Origin: Labrys wisconsinensis
GTDB taxonomy: Bacteria > Pseudomonadota > Alphaproteobacteria > Rhizobiales > Labraceae
Assembly: GCF_030814995.1 (NCBI RefSeq)
Contig: NZ_JAUSVX010000027.1
Coordinates: 1 to 64,000, forward strand
DNA length: 64,000 nt
Direction: 5' to 3'
This document shows, piece by piece, positions 32,820 to 42,963 of this stretch. The notes beneath the pieces were generated by a model. It saw only the letters and a list, made by a program, of their open reading frames with translations. It was not told the DNA's origin and did no database searches. Position numbers and translations under genes: made by a program. Each line of letters opens with the position of its first letter. The first letter of the stretch is position 1.

Positions 32820-33314
32820 ATCTGACCCATTCAAACAAGAATTAACCGAAGAACGTGACGTAGTCCCGAAGCTCGCCTAAGCCACCCCAGACACGGCACT
32901 CAACTCGTAGGGTGATAAATAGCACCCTCGTGCCTCAGCGGGAAGGTCGCCGGTGCCCTGGAAAGGGCAAAATCGGCAGATCATGAGGCGTTGTGTCAAA
33001 TGGGTAACAGGGCAATGCAGCGCAGCAATCCGGCAATGCTTCCTGGCCTATGGAGCAGCGGAGCGCGATTTCAAGTGGACCGTGCCCATGATGTGATCAC
33101 GGGATAATTCTATTCTCTAACGAATCGTAAAAGGCACGTTCCGATAGGGCGGTCTCTACGGTGCAGGCGAAGTAGCTGGCGGAAGGCTTGTTGTGCTCGG
33201 GCTGGACGATATTGCCGGCGCCACGGAACGACCTGGCAAGCTTGCACCGGGGGGCGTCACATTCCCCTTGCAGGCCGATTCATCACGCGATAGGCCGATC
33301 CCGGGAGTGACGCG
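32820..33314. other. Intergenic stretch of 495 bp upstream of the porin array
   Basis: The part nearest the porin gene (about 32920-33010) repeats the porin upstream block (CAGCGGGAAGGTCGCCGG, TGTGTCAAAT). No purL-like sequence was found beyond it, so this is the outer edge of the duplicated unit. The rest contains no gene. The last bases hold GGGAGTG, the ribosome binding site of the next gene. Confidence 0.55.
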
Positions 33315-33551
33315 ATGCAAACCTTCTTCGTCCAGATCAAATGCGCTCTCGGCCGGACCTACGAGGTGGCCGGCGCGCTGGCCGAATCAGAGATCGCCTC
33401 GGAGATCTATTCGACGGCCGGCGATTTCGACATCCTGGCCAAGTTCTACGTGCCGGACGATGTGGATATCGGCCATTTCGTCGGGGAGAAGGTGCAGGTG
33501 ATTCCCGGCATCCTCGACACCAGGACCACCATCACCTTCCGCGCATTCTGA
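33315..33551 (+). CDS. Stand-alone Lrp/AsnC ligand-binding (RAM) domain protein
   Basis: The 78-residue protein consists only of the alpha/beta RAM domain of Lrp regulators: MQTFFVQIKCALGRTYEV, then EIYSTAGDFDILAKFYVPDD and QVIPGILDTRTTITFRAF. It has no DNA-binding domain. Such small RAM proteins form rings that bind amino acids and may modulate full-length Lrp partners. The start follows GGGAG at good spacing. It is convergent with the lipoprotein gene at 33568, so it is its own unit. Confidence 0.88.
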   Translation: MQTFFVQIKCALGRTYEVAGALAESEIASEIYSTAGDFDILAKFYVPDDVDIGHFVGEKVQVIPGILDTRTTITFRAF

Positions 33552-33567
33552 TTCGCGCTGCGGCGCG

Positions 33568-34029
33568 TCACTGCATGGCGACCGCTTCGGTCAGCGGCGC
33601 CCACTGCACGACGCGGGAGGGATCGCCGCAGCGCTTGGCCGCCGCCGCGCCGGCGATGACGTCGCCGATGCCCGCGCTGCGCCCGCCGCCCGACTTGACC
33701 ATCACGAAGGTCTGGTTGCCTTGCGGGGTGGTGGCCGTGACGCAAGCGGCATAGTCGTCCGGCGTCTTCTGAGCGCTGGCGGCCGTCCGCCAGGCATTGG
33801 AGATCTGCGCATCCTGGATCGGCCCGGGCACCCGCTTCCGCAGTTCCGCGCCGAGCAGCGCGCGGCCGTCGGCCGGCACCGAGAATTGCTGGATGCCCTC
33901 GGCCGTGGTCACCGGCGCCATCGCCGCCGACTGCACGGGCTGCGCGTCGAGCGCCGCACGCCCCATGCCGCAGCCGCCGAGCAGCAAGACGGCGCATCCC
34001 GCCGCAGCAAACCGAGCCTCTCGCCTCAT
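33568..34029 (-). CDS. Lipoprotein of unknown function
   Basis: The 153-residue protein has a lipoprotein signal (MRREARFAAAGCAVLLLGGC; lipobox LLGGC, Cys 20). The mature part has YAACVTATTPQGNQTFVMVK and a glycine-rich DVIAGAAAAKRCGDPS region, with a possible disulfide between the two cysteines. I do not recognise the family. The start at 34029 begins the signal; an upstream in-frame ATG at 34065 would place a hydrophilic stretch before it. It lies downstream of purQ on the same strand with a gap of 67 bp. Confidence 0.7.
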   Translation of the reverse strand: MRREARFAAAGCAVLLLGGCGMGRAALDAQPVQSAAMAPVTTAEGIQQFSVPADGRALLGAELRKRVPGPIQDAQISNAWRTAASAQKTPDDYAACVTATTPQGNQTFVMVKSGGGRSAGIGDVIAGAAAAKRCGDPSRVVQWAPLTEAVAMQ

Positions 34030-34096
34030 CGAATCGCTCCCTTGCACCTGTTTTCGCAGCGCCATGCCGGCGCCTGCGGCCGGGTGCCGACCCCGC

Positions 34097-34792
34097 TCAG
34101 GCCGGCACCACGCTTGCGACCAGACTTTCGAACAGCCCGAATCCGTCGACGCCGCCGGCCAGAGGGTCGATCAGATTCTCCGGATGGGGCATCATGCCGA
34201 GCACGCGGCGATTGCGCGAATAGATGCCGGCGATGGCGTTGAGCGAGCCGTTGGGATTGGCCTGCGGCGTGACCGCGCCGGCGGCGTCGCAGTAGCGGAA
34301 CGCGACCAGCCCTTCGTCCTCGAGGCGCTGCAGCGTGACGGCGCCGCAGAAATAATTGCCCTCGCCGTGGGCGACGCAGACGTCGATCGCCTGCCCCGGG
34401 CGATAGGCGCTGGTGAAGGGCGTATCCGTGCGCTCCACCTTCAGGTGCACCCGCTTGCAGATGAACTTCAGGTCGGCGTTGCGCATCAGCACACCCGGCA
34501 GCAGCCCGCCGTCGGTGAGGATCTGGAAGCCGTTGCAGATGCCGAGCGCCAGGCCGCCGCGCTTGGCGTGGGCGCGGACCGCATCCATGATCGCTGCCCG
34601 TGCGGCGATGGCGCCGCACCTGAGATAGTCGCCATAGGAGAAGCCGCCCGGCAGCACGACGAGGTCGGTCCCGGCCGGCAGCTCGGTGTCGGCATGCCAC
34701 GCCATGACCACATGGGCACCGGCCTTGCGCAGCGCCTTGGCGACGTCGCCGTCGCGATTCGAGCCGGGAAAGGTGATGACCGCCGCTTTCAT
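34097..34792 (-). CDS. purQ: Phosphoribosylformylglycinamidine synthase subunit PurQ (glutaminase)
   Basis: The 231-residue class I glutamine amidotransferase supplies ammonia to PurL. It starts MKAAVITFPGSNRDGD, has VLPGGFSYGDYLRCGA, the nucleophile C86 in LALGICNGFQIL, and the catalytic His-Glu in MMPHPENLIDPL near the C-terminus. Its length is normal. It belongs with purS and purC upstream and with purL, now about 6 kb away because of the porin array. Confidence 0.96.
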   Translation of the reverse strand: MKAAVITFPGSNRDGDVAKALRKAGAHVVMAWHADTELPAGTDLVVLPGGFSYGDYLRCGAIAARAAIMDAVRAHAKRGGLALGICNGFQILTDGGLLPGVLMRNADLKFICKRVHLKVERTDTPFTSAYRPGQAIDVCVAHGEGNYFCGAVTLQRLEDEGLVAFRYCDAAGAVTPQANPNGSLNAIAGIYSRNRRVLGMMPHPENLIDPLAGGVDGFGLFESLVASVVPA

Positions 34793-34870
34793 GGAGCCTC
34801 CGCTTCAGAAAAGCTCCTTATCGCGTTTGGCGCGCAACGTCACCTCTTCCGTCCGCGCCGCCCGCCCCGA

Positions 34871-35422
34871 TCAGCGCAGGTCGGAGATGAGCCTCAGCCG
34901 CTCGCGGCTGATCTGCGGCGTCATGCCGGATCCGGCCGTCATCCGCATGGTCTCGCCGACGATGGTGGCGCGGCCGGTCGTGAAGATCTCGCGGTTGAGC
35001 CGCGACCAGCCGCTCAGATCGAAGCTAATGACGGCCCCGGTCCGCCGGACATTCGAGATCGCGAAGGAGGAAGCGTTGGCGTTCGTCGTCAGGGAGAGCC
35101 TGAGCATCGCCTCGACCTGGCCGTTGGAGAGCCGGGCGGCCTCGGCATATCGGCCGAAGCCGATTCGCCCTGGCGCGGGCGGCGCGGAGAAGCTGACGAT
35201 CGCCGCGCCGCCAACGCCGCCGCAGGAGGGCTGGGTGCAGGCGAGTGCCTTCTCGACGCGGAAGGTGCCTCGAGGCAGGGTGATCGTCGGGGTCGAGGAC
35301 GTCTCGCGCCATCCGGCGGCCGCAAGCCGGGGGCTCGCGGCCGGGCCGTAGTTCAACGCGGACATGGACTGGCATCCTGCGACCAGTCCGGCCACAACCA
35401 AAGGAATCAGCATGCGCATCAT
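34871..35422 (-). CDS. Lipoprotein with C-x4-C motif
   Basis: The 183-residue protein has a lipoprotein signal (MMRMLIPLVVAGLVAGC, Cys 17). Near residue 60 it has ALACTQPSCGG, a C-x4-C-G pair probably forming a disulfide, followed by strand-rich sequence (AAIVSFSAPPAPGRIGFGRY, GAVISFDLSGWSRL). The start at 35422 follows GGAG at 8 nt; a GTG at 35431 is possible. The family is unknown. It resembles the exported proteins at 35629 and 36514 in size, order of parts and C-x4-C-G motif. All three are interleaved with the purine genes on the same strand. Confidence 0.72.
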   Translation of the reverse strand: MMRMLIPLVVAGLVAGCQSMSALNYGPAASPRLAAAGWRETSSTPTITLPRGTFRVEKALACTQPSCGGVGGAAIVSFSAPPAPGRIGFGRYAEAARLSNGQVEAMLRLSLTTNANASSFAISNVRRTGAVISFDLSGWSRLNREIFTTGRATIVGETMRMTAGSGMTPQISRERLRLISDLR

Positions 35423-35527
35423 CGCAACCACTCCAAAGCCCCGCAGGGATAGAGCCGGTCTTCTTCCGCAGCGGCAAGTCGAAAATGCCGAGATCGGAGG
35501 GGCGATCGTTGCGACGCTTCGGCGCAG

Positions 35528-35632
35528 CTAGAGCAAAGCGCGTTTGGACGGAAACGCTGCTTTGCTCTAGCCCCTTGTTTCGACGCGTCTTTGCGATGTT
35601 TGGCGATTCCGCCAAATCGCAAAACGCTTTAG
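35528..35632 (-). repeat. Dispersed 105-bp palindromic repeat, copy 3
   Basis: This is an intact copy in inverted orientation: CTAGAGCAAAGC-GCGTTT/AAACGC-GCTTTGCTCTAG, a linker with TTGTTTCGACGCGTC, then TTGCGAT/ATCGCAA with inner TGGCG/CGCCA. It lies between two exported-protein genes and reaches the stop codon of the one at 35629. Confidence 0.9.
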
Positions 35633-36189
35633 CGCGCCGGCGGCCCCGGGGTCGGCCGGAGCGTCGCGCGCAGGGCATCGAAGGCCCGGACCTGCTCCTC
35701 CCCGAGCCGGGCGGCTGTGAGGCGCAGATGCAGGGTGCGGCCGTCAAGGCGCGCCAGGCAGGCGACGAGGTCACGGCGGGCCAGCGCGGCGTCCTCGATC
35801 GTATAGCGCCCGCAATAGCCGGACGCCTCGCCCGAGGCCGCCGGGCGTGCCGGCGTCTCGGCCAGCACCCGGGCGCCCGGCGTCAGAGCCTGCATGGCGA
35901 GGTCGATGCCGGCGGGCGCCATCGCGCCCGGCGTGAAGGCGCCGGCTCCCGGGCTGAGGGTCGGACGGGGATCGAGCACCAGGGCGGCGGCGGCGTCGCC
36001 ACAGCCGGGCGCGATGCAGGCGAGGACCAGTGCCGCCGGCGGCACCGCCGGCCGCTCGGCCCAGATCGTATCGTCGTAGCTGATGGAAAAACCCGGCCCG
36101 GCGGCGAGGCGGGGCGCGCCGGCCGCGGGACCGGCCAGGCCGAGGCAGAGCAGCGCCGAGGCGCCGATGCCGCGGCAGACGCCGGTCAA
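35629..36189 (-). CDS. Exported protein with C-x4-C motif
   Basis: The 186-residue protein probably starts at TTG 36189, which overlaps the purS stop as TTGA; no ATG or GTG fits. It has a signal peptide (MTGVCRGIGASALLCLGLAG, cleavage near AAGA), then LVLACIAPGCGDAAAALV with the C-x4-C-G motif near residues 56-61. Further cysteines at YCGRYTI and VACLARL could form a second disulfide. The C-terminal helix (LGEEQVRAFDALRATL) ends in a proline-rich tail. Its architecture is shared with 34871 and 36514. Function unknown. Confidence 0.62.
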   Translation of the reverse strand: MTGVCRGIGASALLCLGLAGPAAGAPRLAAGPGFSISYDDTIWAERPAVPPAALVLACIAPGCGDAAAALVLDPRPTLSPGAGAFTPGAMAPAGIDLAMQALTPGARVLAETPARPAASGEASGYCGRYTIEDAALARRDLVACLARLDGRTLHLRLTAARLGEEQVRAFDALRATLRPTPGPPAR

Positions 36190-36428
36190 GCCGAGGTCTC
36201 GATCGCGTAATTCTCGATCACGGTGTTGGCCAGGAGCTTGTCGCAGGCCGCCTTCAGCGTCTCCCGCGCCGCATCCGCGTCGGTGCCGCTGAGGGTGATG
36301 TCGAACACCTTGCCCTGGCGCACGCCGGTCACGCCGGCGACGCCGAGCGAGGCCAGGGCGCCCTCGATGGCTTTGCCCTGGGGGTCGAGCACGCCGTTCT
36401 TCAAGGTGACGACGACACGGGCTTTCAT
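36186..36428 (-). CDS. purS: Phosphoribosylformylglycinamidine synthase subunit PurS
   Basis: The 80-residue protein has the PurS pattern: MKARVVVTLKNGVLDPQGKA, IEGALASLGVAGVTGVRQGK and a C-terminal CDKLLANTVIENYAIE. PurS bridges PurL and PurQ in the FGAM synthase complex and helps to transfer ammonia. The start at 36428 is canonical. Its stop overlaps the start of the exported-protein gene at 36189. It is 85 bp downstream of the lipoprotein gene at 36514. Confidence 0.95.
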   Translation of the reverse strand: MKARVVVTLKNGVLDPQGKAIEGALASLGVAGVTGVRQGKVFDITLSGTDADAARETLKAACDKLLANTVIENYAIETSA

Positions 36429-36513
36429 GGCGGACCTCATCGCAAACTGGAGCGCAGCGCTTAGAACATGCCGGGCCGCGGTTCAATCCACCAGGGGCGG
36501 ACGGTCGCGCCGC

Positions 36514-37056
36514 TCACCGCATCACGGCGCCGACGAGAGCCCGGCCCGGGCCCGGCGCGGCGACGACGATGGTCACCGCCAACTTGCCGCCGTCGCGCCG
36601 GCCGGCCGCGACGCCATAGACCTGCCTGGCGCCGGCGCCGCCCGACATGCGGATCTGCAAGCCCTTCCAGTCACCGGACGCAAATGTCTCCACCACGGCC
36701 TGGGCCGGCGGAACCTTGGGATTGCGCTGGCGCCGGCGCAGATCCGCCGTCAGGCGCCGCGGCTGGGCGAGCACCGCTTCGAGGTGCCGGGCCGCCTCTC
36801 CCTCGGCACTGAACTGTGCCACGACCGCATCATAGCCGCATCGCGCCTTGGTGCAGATCTCGATGGCCTCGGCGTGGACGGCGGACTCGGAGACCAGCGC
36901 CCGCAAGGGCAGGGCCTGCCAGGAGGCGGGCCGGGGCAGCATCGCCACCCGGTCGGCCAGCCAGAGGTCGCAGCCGGCCAGGGCCAGCGCCGCCGCGGCG
37001 CAGACGGCCCATGCCGTCAGGCGACGCGAGGCTGCCCGGACCCGCGGGCGAGGCAC
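36514..37056 (-). CDS. Lipoprotein with C-x4-C motif
   Basis: The 180-residue protein probably starts at GTG 37056, which follows GGAGGG with a 6-nt gap. A longer frame from 37110 would put a hydrophilic leader before the signal. The signal (residues ~8-28) has lipobox LALAGC. The motif IEICTKARCGYDAVV carries the C-x4-C-G pair, as in the proteins at 34871 and 35629. The rest has a basic segment (LTADLRRRQRNPKVPP) and a strand-rich C-terminus (KLAVTIVVAAPGPG). It starts 66 bp after purC and is probably co-transcribed with purC and purS. Function unknown. Confidence 0.7.
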   Translation of the reverse strand: MPRPRVRAASRRLTAWAVCAAAALALAGCDLWLADRVAMLPRPASWQALPLRALVSESAVHAEAIEICTKARCGYDAVVAQFSAEGEAARHLEAVLAQPRRLTADLRRRQRNPKVPPAQAVVETFASGDWKGLQIRMSGGAGARQVYGVAAGRRDGGKLAVTIVVAAPGPGRALVGAVMR

Positions 37057-37122
37057 GAGCGTCCCTCCGAGCCGCGCGGGCTCTGCGTCGTCGACCCCGG
37101 ATCCGGCCATGGCCGCGCCGGC

Positions 37123-37887
37123 TCACTGGACCAACGTCGGCCCCTTGGTCACGACGTTTTCCGTCTCGTTGAGGATGCCGAGGCGGCGGGCGACCTCGGT
37201 ATAGGCCTCGACCAGGCCGCCCATGTCGCGGCGGAACCGGTCCTTGTCGAGCTTGTCGTTCGACTTGATGTCCCACAGCCGGCAATTGTCCGGCGAGATC
37301 TCGTCGGCGAGCACGATCCGCATCAGATCGTTCTCCCACAGCCGGCCGCATTCGATCTTGAAGTCGACCAGGCGGATACCGACGCCGAGGAAGAGGCCGG
37401 TCAGGAAGTCGTTGACGCGGATGGCGAGCGCCATGATGTCGTCGATCTCCGGCGGGCTGGCCCAGCCGAAGGCGGTGATGTGCTCCTCCGACACCATCGG
37501 GTCGTTGAGGCCGTCGTTCTTGTAATAGAACTCGATGATCGAACGCGGCAGCTGCGTGCCTTCTTCCAGGCCGAGGCGCGTGGCGATCGAGCCGGCGGCG
37601 ACGTTGCGCACCACCACCTCGAGCGGGATGATCTCCACCTCGCGGATGAGCTGCTCGCGCATGTTCAGCCGCCGGATGAAATGCGTGGGAACGCCGATAT
37701 CGTTGAGGTTCTGGAAGAGGTATTCGGAGATGCGGTTGTTCAACACGCCCTTGCCGTCGATCACCTCGTGCTTCTTGGCGTTGAAGGCGGTTGCGTCGTC
37801 CTTGAAATGCTGGATCAGCGTGCCGGGCTCGGGTCCTTCATAGAGGACCTTCGCCTTGCCTTCGTAAATGCGGCGGCGGCGGTTCAT
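37123..37887 (-). CDS. purC: Phosphoribosylaminoimidazole-succinocarboxamide synthase
   Basis: The 254-residue SAICAR synthetase starts [18 protein letters not shown], has the ATP-site [18 protein letters not shown], then [29 protein letters not shown] and the metal/substrate motif [10 protein letters not shown] with [13 protein letters not shown]. It joins CAIR and aspartate in purine synthesis. The start at 37887 is canonical. It heads the purC-lipoprotein-purS-exported protein run. Confidence 0.96.
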   Translation of the reverse strand: MNRRRRIYEGKAKVLYEGPEPGTLIQHFKDDATAFNAKKHEVIDGKGVLNNRISEYLFQNLNDIGVPTHFIRRLNMREQLIREVEIIPLEVVVRNVAAGSIATRLGLEEGTQLPRSIIEFYYKNDGLNDPMVSEEHITAFGWASPPEIDDIMALAIRVNDFLTGLFLGVGIRLVDFKIECGRLWENDLMRIVLADEISPDNCRLWDIKSNDKLDKDRFRRDMGGLVEAYTEVARRLGILNETENVVTKGPTLVQ

Positions 37888-38089
37888 CGGGATGTACCGT
37901 GGTTTGAGAAAATCCGTCAAAGGGCCGAGGCTCCTCGAAATTGTTTCCGTGGGCCGGCTGGCGGGCGATTCGGCACGCGGATCGCGCCGGATACGATCGT
38001 CAACCTAGCTGATCGTTCGCTCCGGCACAACGACGCCGCCATGGCACCAACAGACATCCGACCGCGCCAGAAACGCCACATTCAGTCTG

Positions 38090-38118
38090 TTGATTTGGGG
38101 ATTGCGCGCCTATATGCA
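38090..38118 (+). promoter_or_regulatory. Candidate sigma-70 promoter of the DUF1476 gene
   Basis: TTGATT (38090-38095), a 17-nt spacer and TATGCA (38113-38118) lie 46 bp before the DUF1476 start. The spacing is ideal and the -10 is partial. Confidence 0.45.
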
Positions 38119-38163
38119 ACGCCCACGGGTCGGAAACAAGTCCACCTTCAGCAGGAAACAGCG

Positions 38164-38487
38164 ATGACGACGTTCGACAAGCGCGAGGAAGGCTTCGAAA
38201 AGAAGTTCGCTCACGACGAGGAGCTTCGTTTCAAGGCGACTGCGCGGCGCAACAAGCTTCTGGGCCTGTGGGCTGCCGAGAAGCTCGGCAAGTCGGGCGC
38301 CGAGGCCGACGCCTATGCCAAGGCCGTGGTCATGGCCGATTTCGAGGAAGCCGGCGACGAGGACGTGGTCCGCAAGGTGAAGGGCGACTTCGAGGCGGCT
38401 GGCGTCGCGCAGTCCGACCACCAGATCCGCCGCACCATGGACGAGCTGCAGGCCCAGGCGGTGCGCGACATCCAGGCGGGCCGCTGA
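38164..38487 (+). CDS. DUF1476 protein, F1-ATPase zeta-type inhibitor
   Basis: The 107-residue protein is a typical alphaproteobacterial DUF1476: MTTFDKREEGFEKKFAHDEE, RFKATARRNKLLGLWAAEKL, then an acidic helical part (DFEEAGDEDVVRKVKGDFEA) and a C-terminal helix. The Paracoccus member (zeta subunit) binds F1-ATP synthase and blocks ATP hydrolysis through its N-terminal region. It is divergent from purC, the arrangement found across the order. Confidence 0.92.
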   Translation: MTTFDKREEGFEKKFAHDEELRFKATARRNKLLGLWAAEKLGKSGAEADAYAKAVVMADFEEAGDEDVVRKVKGDFEAAGVAQSDHQIRRTMDELQAQAVRDIQAGR

Positions 38488-38640
38488 GCCCGCCGAGGCG
38501 GCGACGTCCTGTCACGCCGGCGACCTCTTGACGCGCCCTGTGCCGGCGGCCTCTATCTCCGCGGCTGGGAGCGTCGGGGAGGGGTGATCCGCCCGGGCTG
38601 CCGGCGTCTGCGCTCTCCTACCCGCCGCCGCGGAGCTCCC

Positions 38641-40032
38641 ATGGGCGACTACGACATGATCGTGATCGGCAGCGGGCCTGCCGGTCGGCGCGCGGCCGTG
38701 CAATCCGCCAAGCTCGGCAAGTCGGTGCTGGTCATCGACAAGGGGCGCCGCGTCGGCGGCGTCTCGGTGCATACCGGCACGATCCCCTCCAAGACGCTGC
38801 GCGAGACCGTGCTCAACCTGACGGGCTGGCGCGAGCGCGGCTTCTACGGCCGCGCCTACCGGGTCAAGAAGGAGATCTCGGCCGAGGACCTGATGGCGCG
38901 CCTGCACAAGACGCTCGACCACGAGGTCGACGTGCTGGAGCACCAGTTCGCCCGCAATGCGGTGAGGACGCTGCGGGCCAGCGCCCGCTTCCTCGCGCCG
39001 CACCGGCTCGAGCTCATCGGCGACAACGGCGAGCGGACCGAGGCGAGCGCCGCCCATGTGCTGATCGCGGTGGGAACGCGGCCGCACCGGCCCGAGCAGG
39101 TGCCGTTCGACGGCGTCGCCATCGTCGACAGCAACGAGATCCTCGACATGCCGCGCCTGCCGCGCAGCCTCACCGTGATCGGCGGCGGCGTCATCGGCGT
39201 CGAATATGCCACGATCTTCAGCGCCCTCGACGTCGCGGTGACGCTGATCGAGCCGCGCCCGGCCATCCTCGACTTCATCGACCGCGAGCTGGTCGACGAG
39301 TTCGTCCACGACATGCGCGACCGCGGCATGGCCATCCGCCTCGGCGCCTCGATCGAATCCTATGCGATCGAGGACGGCAAGCCGGTGGTGACGCTGGTGG
39401 GCGGGCGCCGCATCCGGTCGGACATGCTGCTCTATGCCGCGGGCCGGGTCGGGGCGGTCGACAGCCTCGGCCTGGAGGCCGTCGGGCTGGAGTTCGACGG
39501 CCGCGGGCGCATCAAGGTCGATCCCGTCACCCTGCAGACCAGCGTGCCGCATATCTATGCGGCCGGCGACGTGATCGGCTTTCCCAGCCTGGCCTCGACC
39601 TCGATGGAGCAGGGACGCGTCGCCGCCTGCCACGCCTTCGGCATCCCGCTGCCGCCGCCGCCGGAGAATTTTCCCTACGGCATCTATTCCGTGCCGGAGA
39701 TCTCGACCGTCGGCCTGTCGGAGCACGAGGTGGCCGAGCGGGGCATCGCCTATGAATGCGGCATCGCCCGCTTCCGCGAGACCTCGCGCGGCCACATCAT
39801 GGGCCTGGATACCGGGTTCCTGAAGATGATCTTCGCCCTCGACACGCGCCGCCTGCTCGGCGTGCACATCGTCGGGGAAGGGGCGACGGAGCTGATCCAT
39901 ATCGGCCAGGCCGTGGTCAACCTCAAGGGCACCGTCGACTTCTTCATCGAGAACACCTTCAACTACCCCACCCTGGCGGAGGCCTACAAGATCGCCGGCC
40001 TCGACGCCTGGAACCGCATGTCGCGGGCCTGA
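38641..40032 (+). CDS. sthA: Si-specific NAD(P)+ transhydrogenase (soluble pyridine nucleotide transhydrogenase)
   Basis: The 463-residue flavoprotein of the disulfide-reductase family has the FAD fold YDMIVIGSGPAGRRAAVQSA and the active-site segment VGGVSVHTGTIPSKTLRE, in which the redox cysteine pair is absent, as in transhydrogenases. It also has the NAD-binding fold LTVIGGGVIGVEYATIFSAL, the second FAD strand HIYAAGDVIGFPSLAS and the dimer domain NTFNYPTLAEAYKIAGLDAW. It transfers reducing equivalents between NADPH and NAD. The start at 38641 is canonical. Confidence 0.93.
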   Translation: MGDYDMIVIGSGPAGRRAAVQSAKLGKSVLVIDKGRRVGGVSVHTGTIPSKTLRETVLNLTGWRERGFYGRAYRVKKEISAEDLMARLHKTLDHEVDVLEHQFARNAVRTLRASARFLAPHRLELIGDNGERTEASAAHVLIAVGTRPHRPEQVPFDGVAIVDSNEILDMPRLPRSLTVIGGGVIGVEYATIFSALDVAVTLIEPRPAILDFIDRELVDEFVHDMRDRGMAIRLGASIESYAIEDGKPVVTLVGGRRIRSDMLLYAAGRVGAVDSLGLEAVGLEFDGRGRIKVDPVTLQTSVPHIYAAGDVIGFPSLASTSMEQGRVAACHAFGIPLPPPPENFPYGIYSVPEISTVGLSEHEVAERGIAYECGIARFRETSRGHIMGLDTGFLKMIFALDTRRLLGVHIVGEGATELIHIGQAVVNLKGTVDFFIENTFNYPTLAEAYKIAGLDAWNRMSRA

Positions 40033-40113
40033 AGCGCTTCCTATTCGCGCGTGAACATGGTCCGATGCCTCGATCGGGCCGGGCTCCGGCCGATGGTGGA
40101 ATGGGTGATCACG

Positions 40114-40908
40114 ATGTCCGGCTTCACGGTGAAGGCGCGCCTCGCCAAGGGCGAGCAGATTTTCGCGGCCTGGGTGGCCTCCTGCATTGCGCGCAATGCC
40201 GAGGCCGCGGTGAAGGTCGGCTTCGACATGGCCTTCTTCGACCTGCAGCACGGCGAGGGGGGCTTTGCCGAGGCGCGCGACAGCATCGCGGCGGTGCGGC
40301 GCGCCGGCCGGCCGAGCGGGGTGCGGGTCGGGCTGGAGGGCTATGCCGAGGCGGCGCGGCTGCTCGACGTTGGGGCGGAGGTGGCAGTCCTGCCCATGGT
40401 CAACAGTGCGGAGGATGGGCGGCGCCTGGTCGACACCCTGAAATATCCGCCGCTCGGCAGCCGCAGCTGGGGGCCGACGCGGGCCATCGACATGCTCGGC
40501 CTGACGGTGGAGACCTACCGGGCGAGCGCCAACGACAATGTCGTGGTGCTGGCGATGATCGAGACGCGGGCCGCGGTGGCGGCGGCGGACGACATCCTCG
40601 ACGTGCCCGGCCTCGACGGCGTCTTCGTCGGCCCCAGCGACCTCTCGATCAGCCTGTCGGACGGGGCCAGGCTCGACCACCGCATGCCGGAGGCGGTGGC
40701 GGTGATGGAGCGCCTGGTCGAGGCCGCCCGCAAGCGCGGCAAGACGACGGCCATCTTCTGCGCCGGCGGCGAGGCGGCCCGGCGCAATGCGCAGATGGGC
40801 TTCGACATCCTGGCCGTCGGCAGCGACATGGCCTTCCTGTCCGACGGCGCCAGGGCGGCGCTCACGGCGGCGCGCGGCACGGCCGGCGAGGGCGGCGCGC
40901 GGTACTGA
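40114..40908 (+). CDS. HpcH/HpaI aldolase family protein
   Basis: The 264-residue TIM-barrel aldolase is of the HpcH/HpaI class II type. It shows VGFDMAFFDLQHGEGGF (substrate/metal side), VLPMVNSAEDGRRLVDTLKY, RSWGPTRAIDM, LAMIETRAAVAAADDILDVP with the metal-ligand Glu, and DGVFVGPSDLSISL with the metal-ligand Asp. Such enzymes cleave 2-oxo-3-deoxy sugar acids or 4-hydroxy-2-oxo acids into pyruvate and an aldehyde. The start at 40114 (MSGFTVKARL) is preferred over longer frames. It is transcribed with sthA (81 bp apart). Its true substrate is unknown. Confidence 0.88.
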   Translation: MSGFTVKARLAKGEQIFAAWVASCIARNAEAAVKVGFDMAFFDLQHGEGGFAEARDSIAAVRRAGRPSGVRVGLEGYAEAARLLDVGAEVAVLPMVNSAEDGRRLVDTLKYPPLGSRSWGPTRAIDMLGLTVETYRASANDNVVVLAMIETRAAVAAADDILDVPGLDGVFVGPSDLSISLSDGARLDHRMPEAVAVMERLVEAARKRGKTTAIFCAGGEAARRNAQMGFDILAVGSDMAFLSDGARAALTAARGTAGEGGARY

Positions 40909-40975
40909 AAGGCGCCTGCGTCCTTTTTTATGCTCCGCTCTTAAATCTGCCGCTTCGGCGGTCTAACCGCGGGGC

Positions 40976-42823
<1,848 letters not shown>

Positions 42824-42963
42824 GCGCCGGCCCTGCGCGCCTTCGTTGATTTCCTCGGCCGGCCTCGCGGCTGAACGGCCGGCATGCGCTTGCCTTCGTC
42901 ACCCATGGCCATAGAAAGGATCGGGCAACCGCTCCCTCGCCGGGAGCCCGGGAGAAACGCAGC

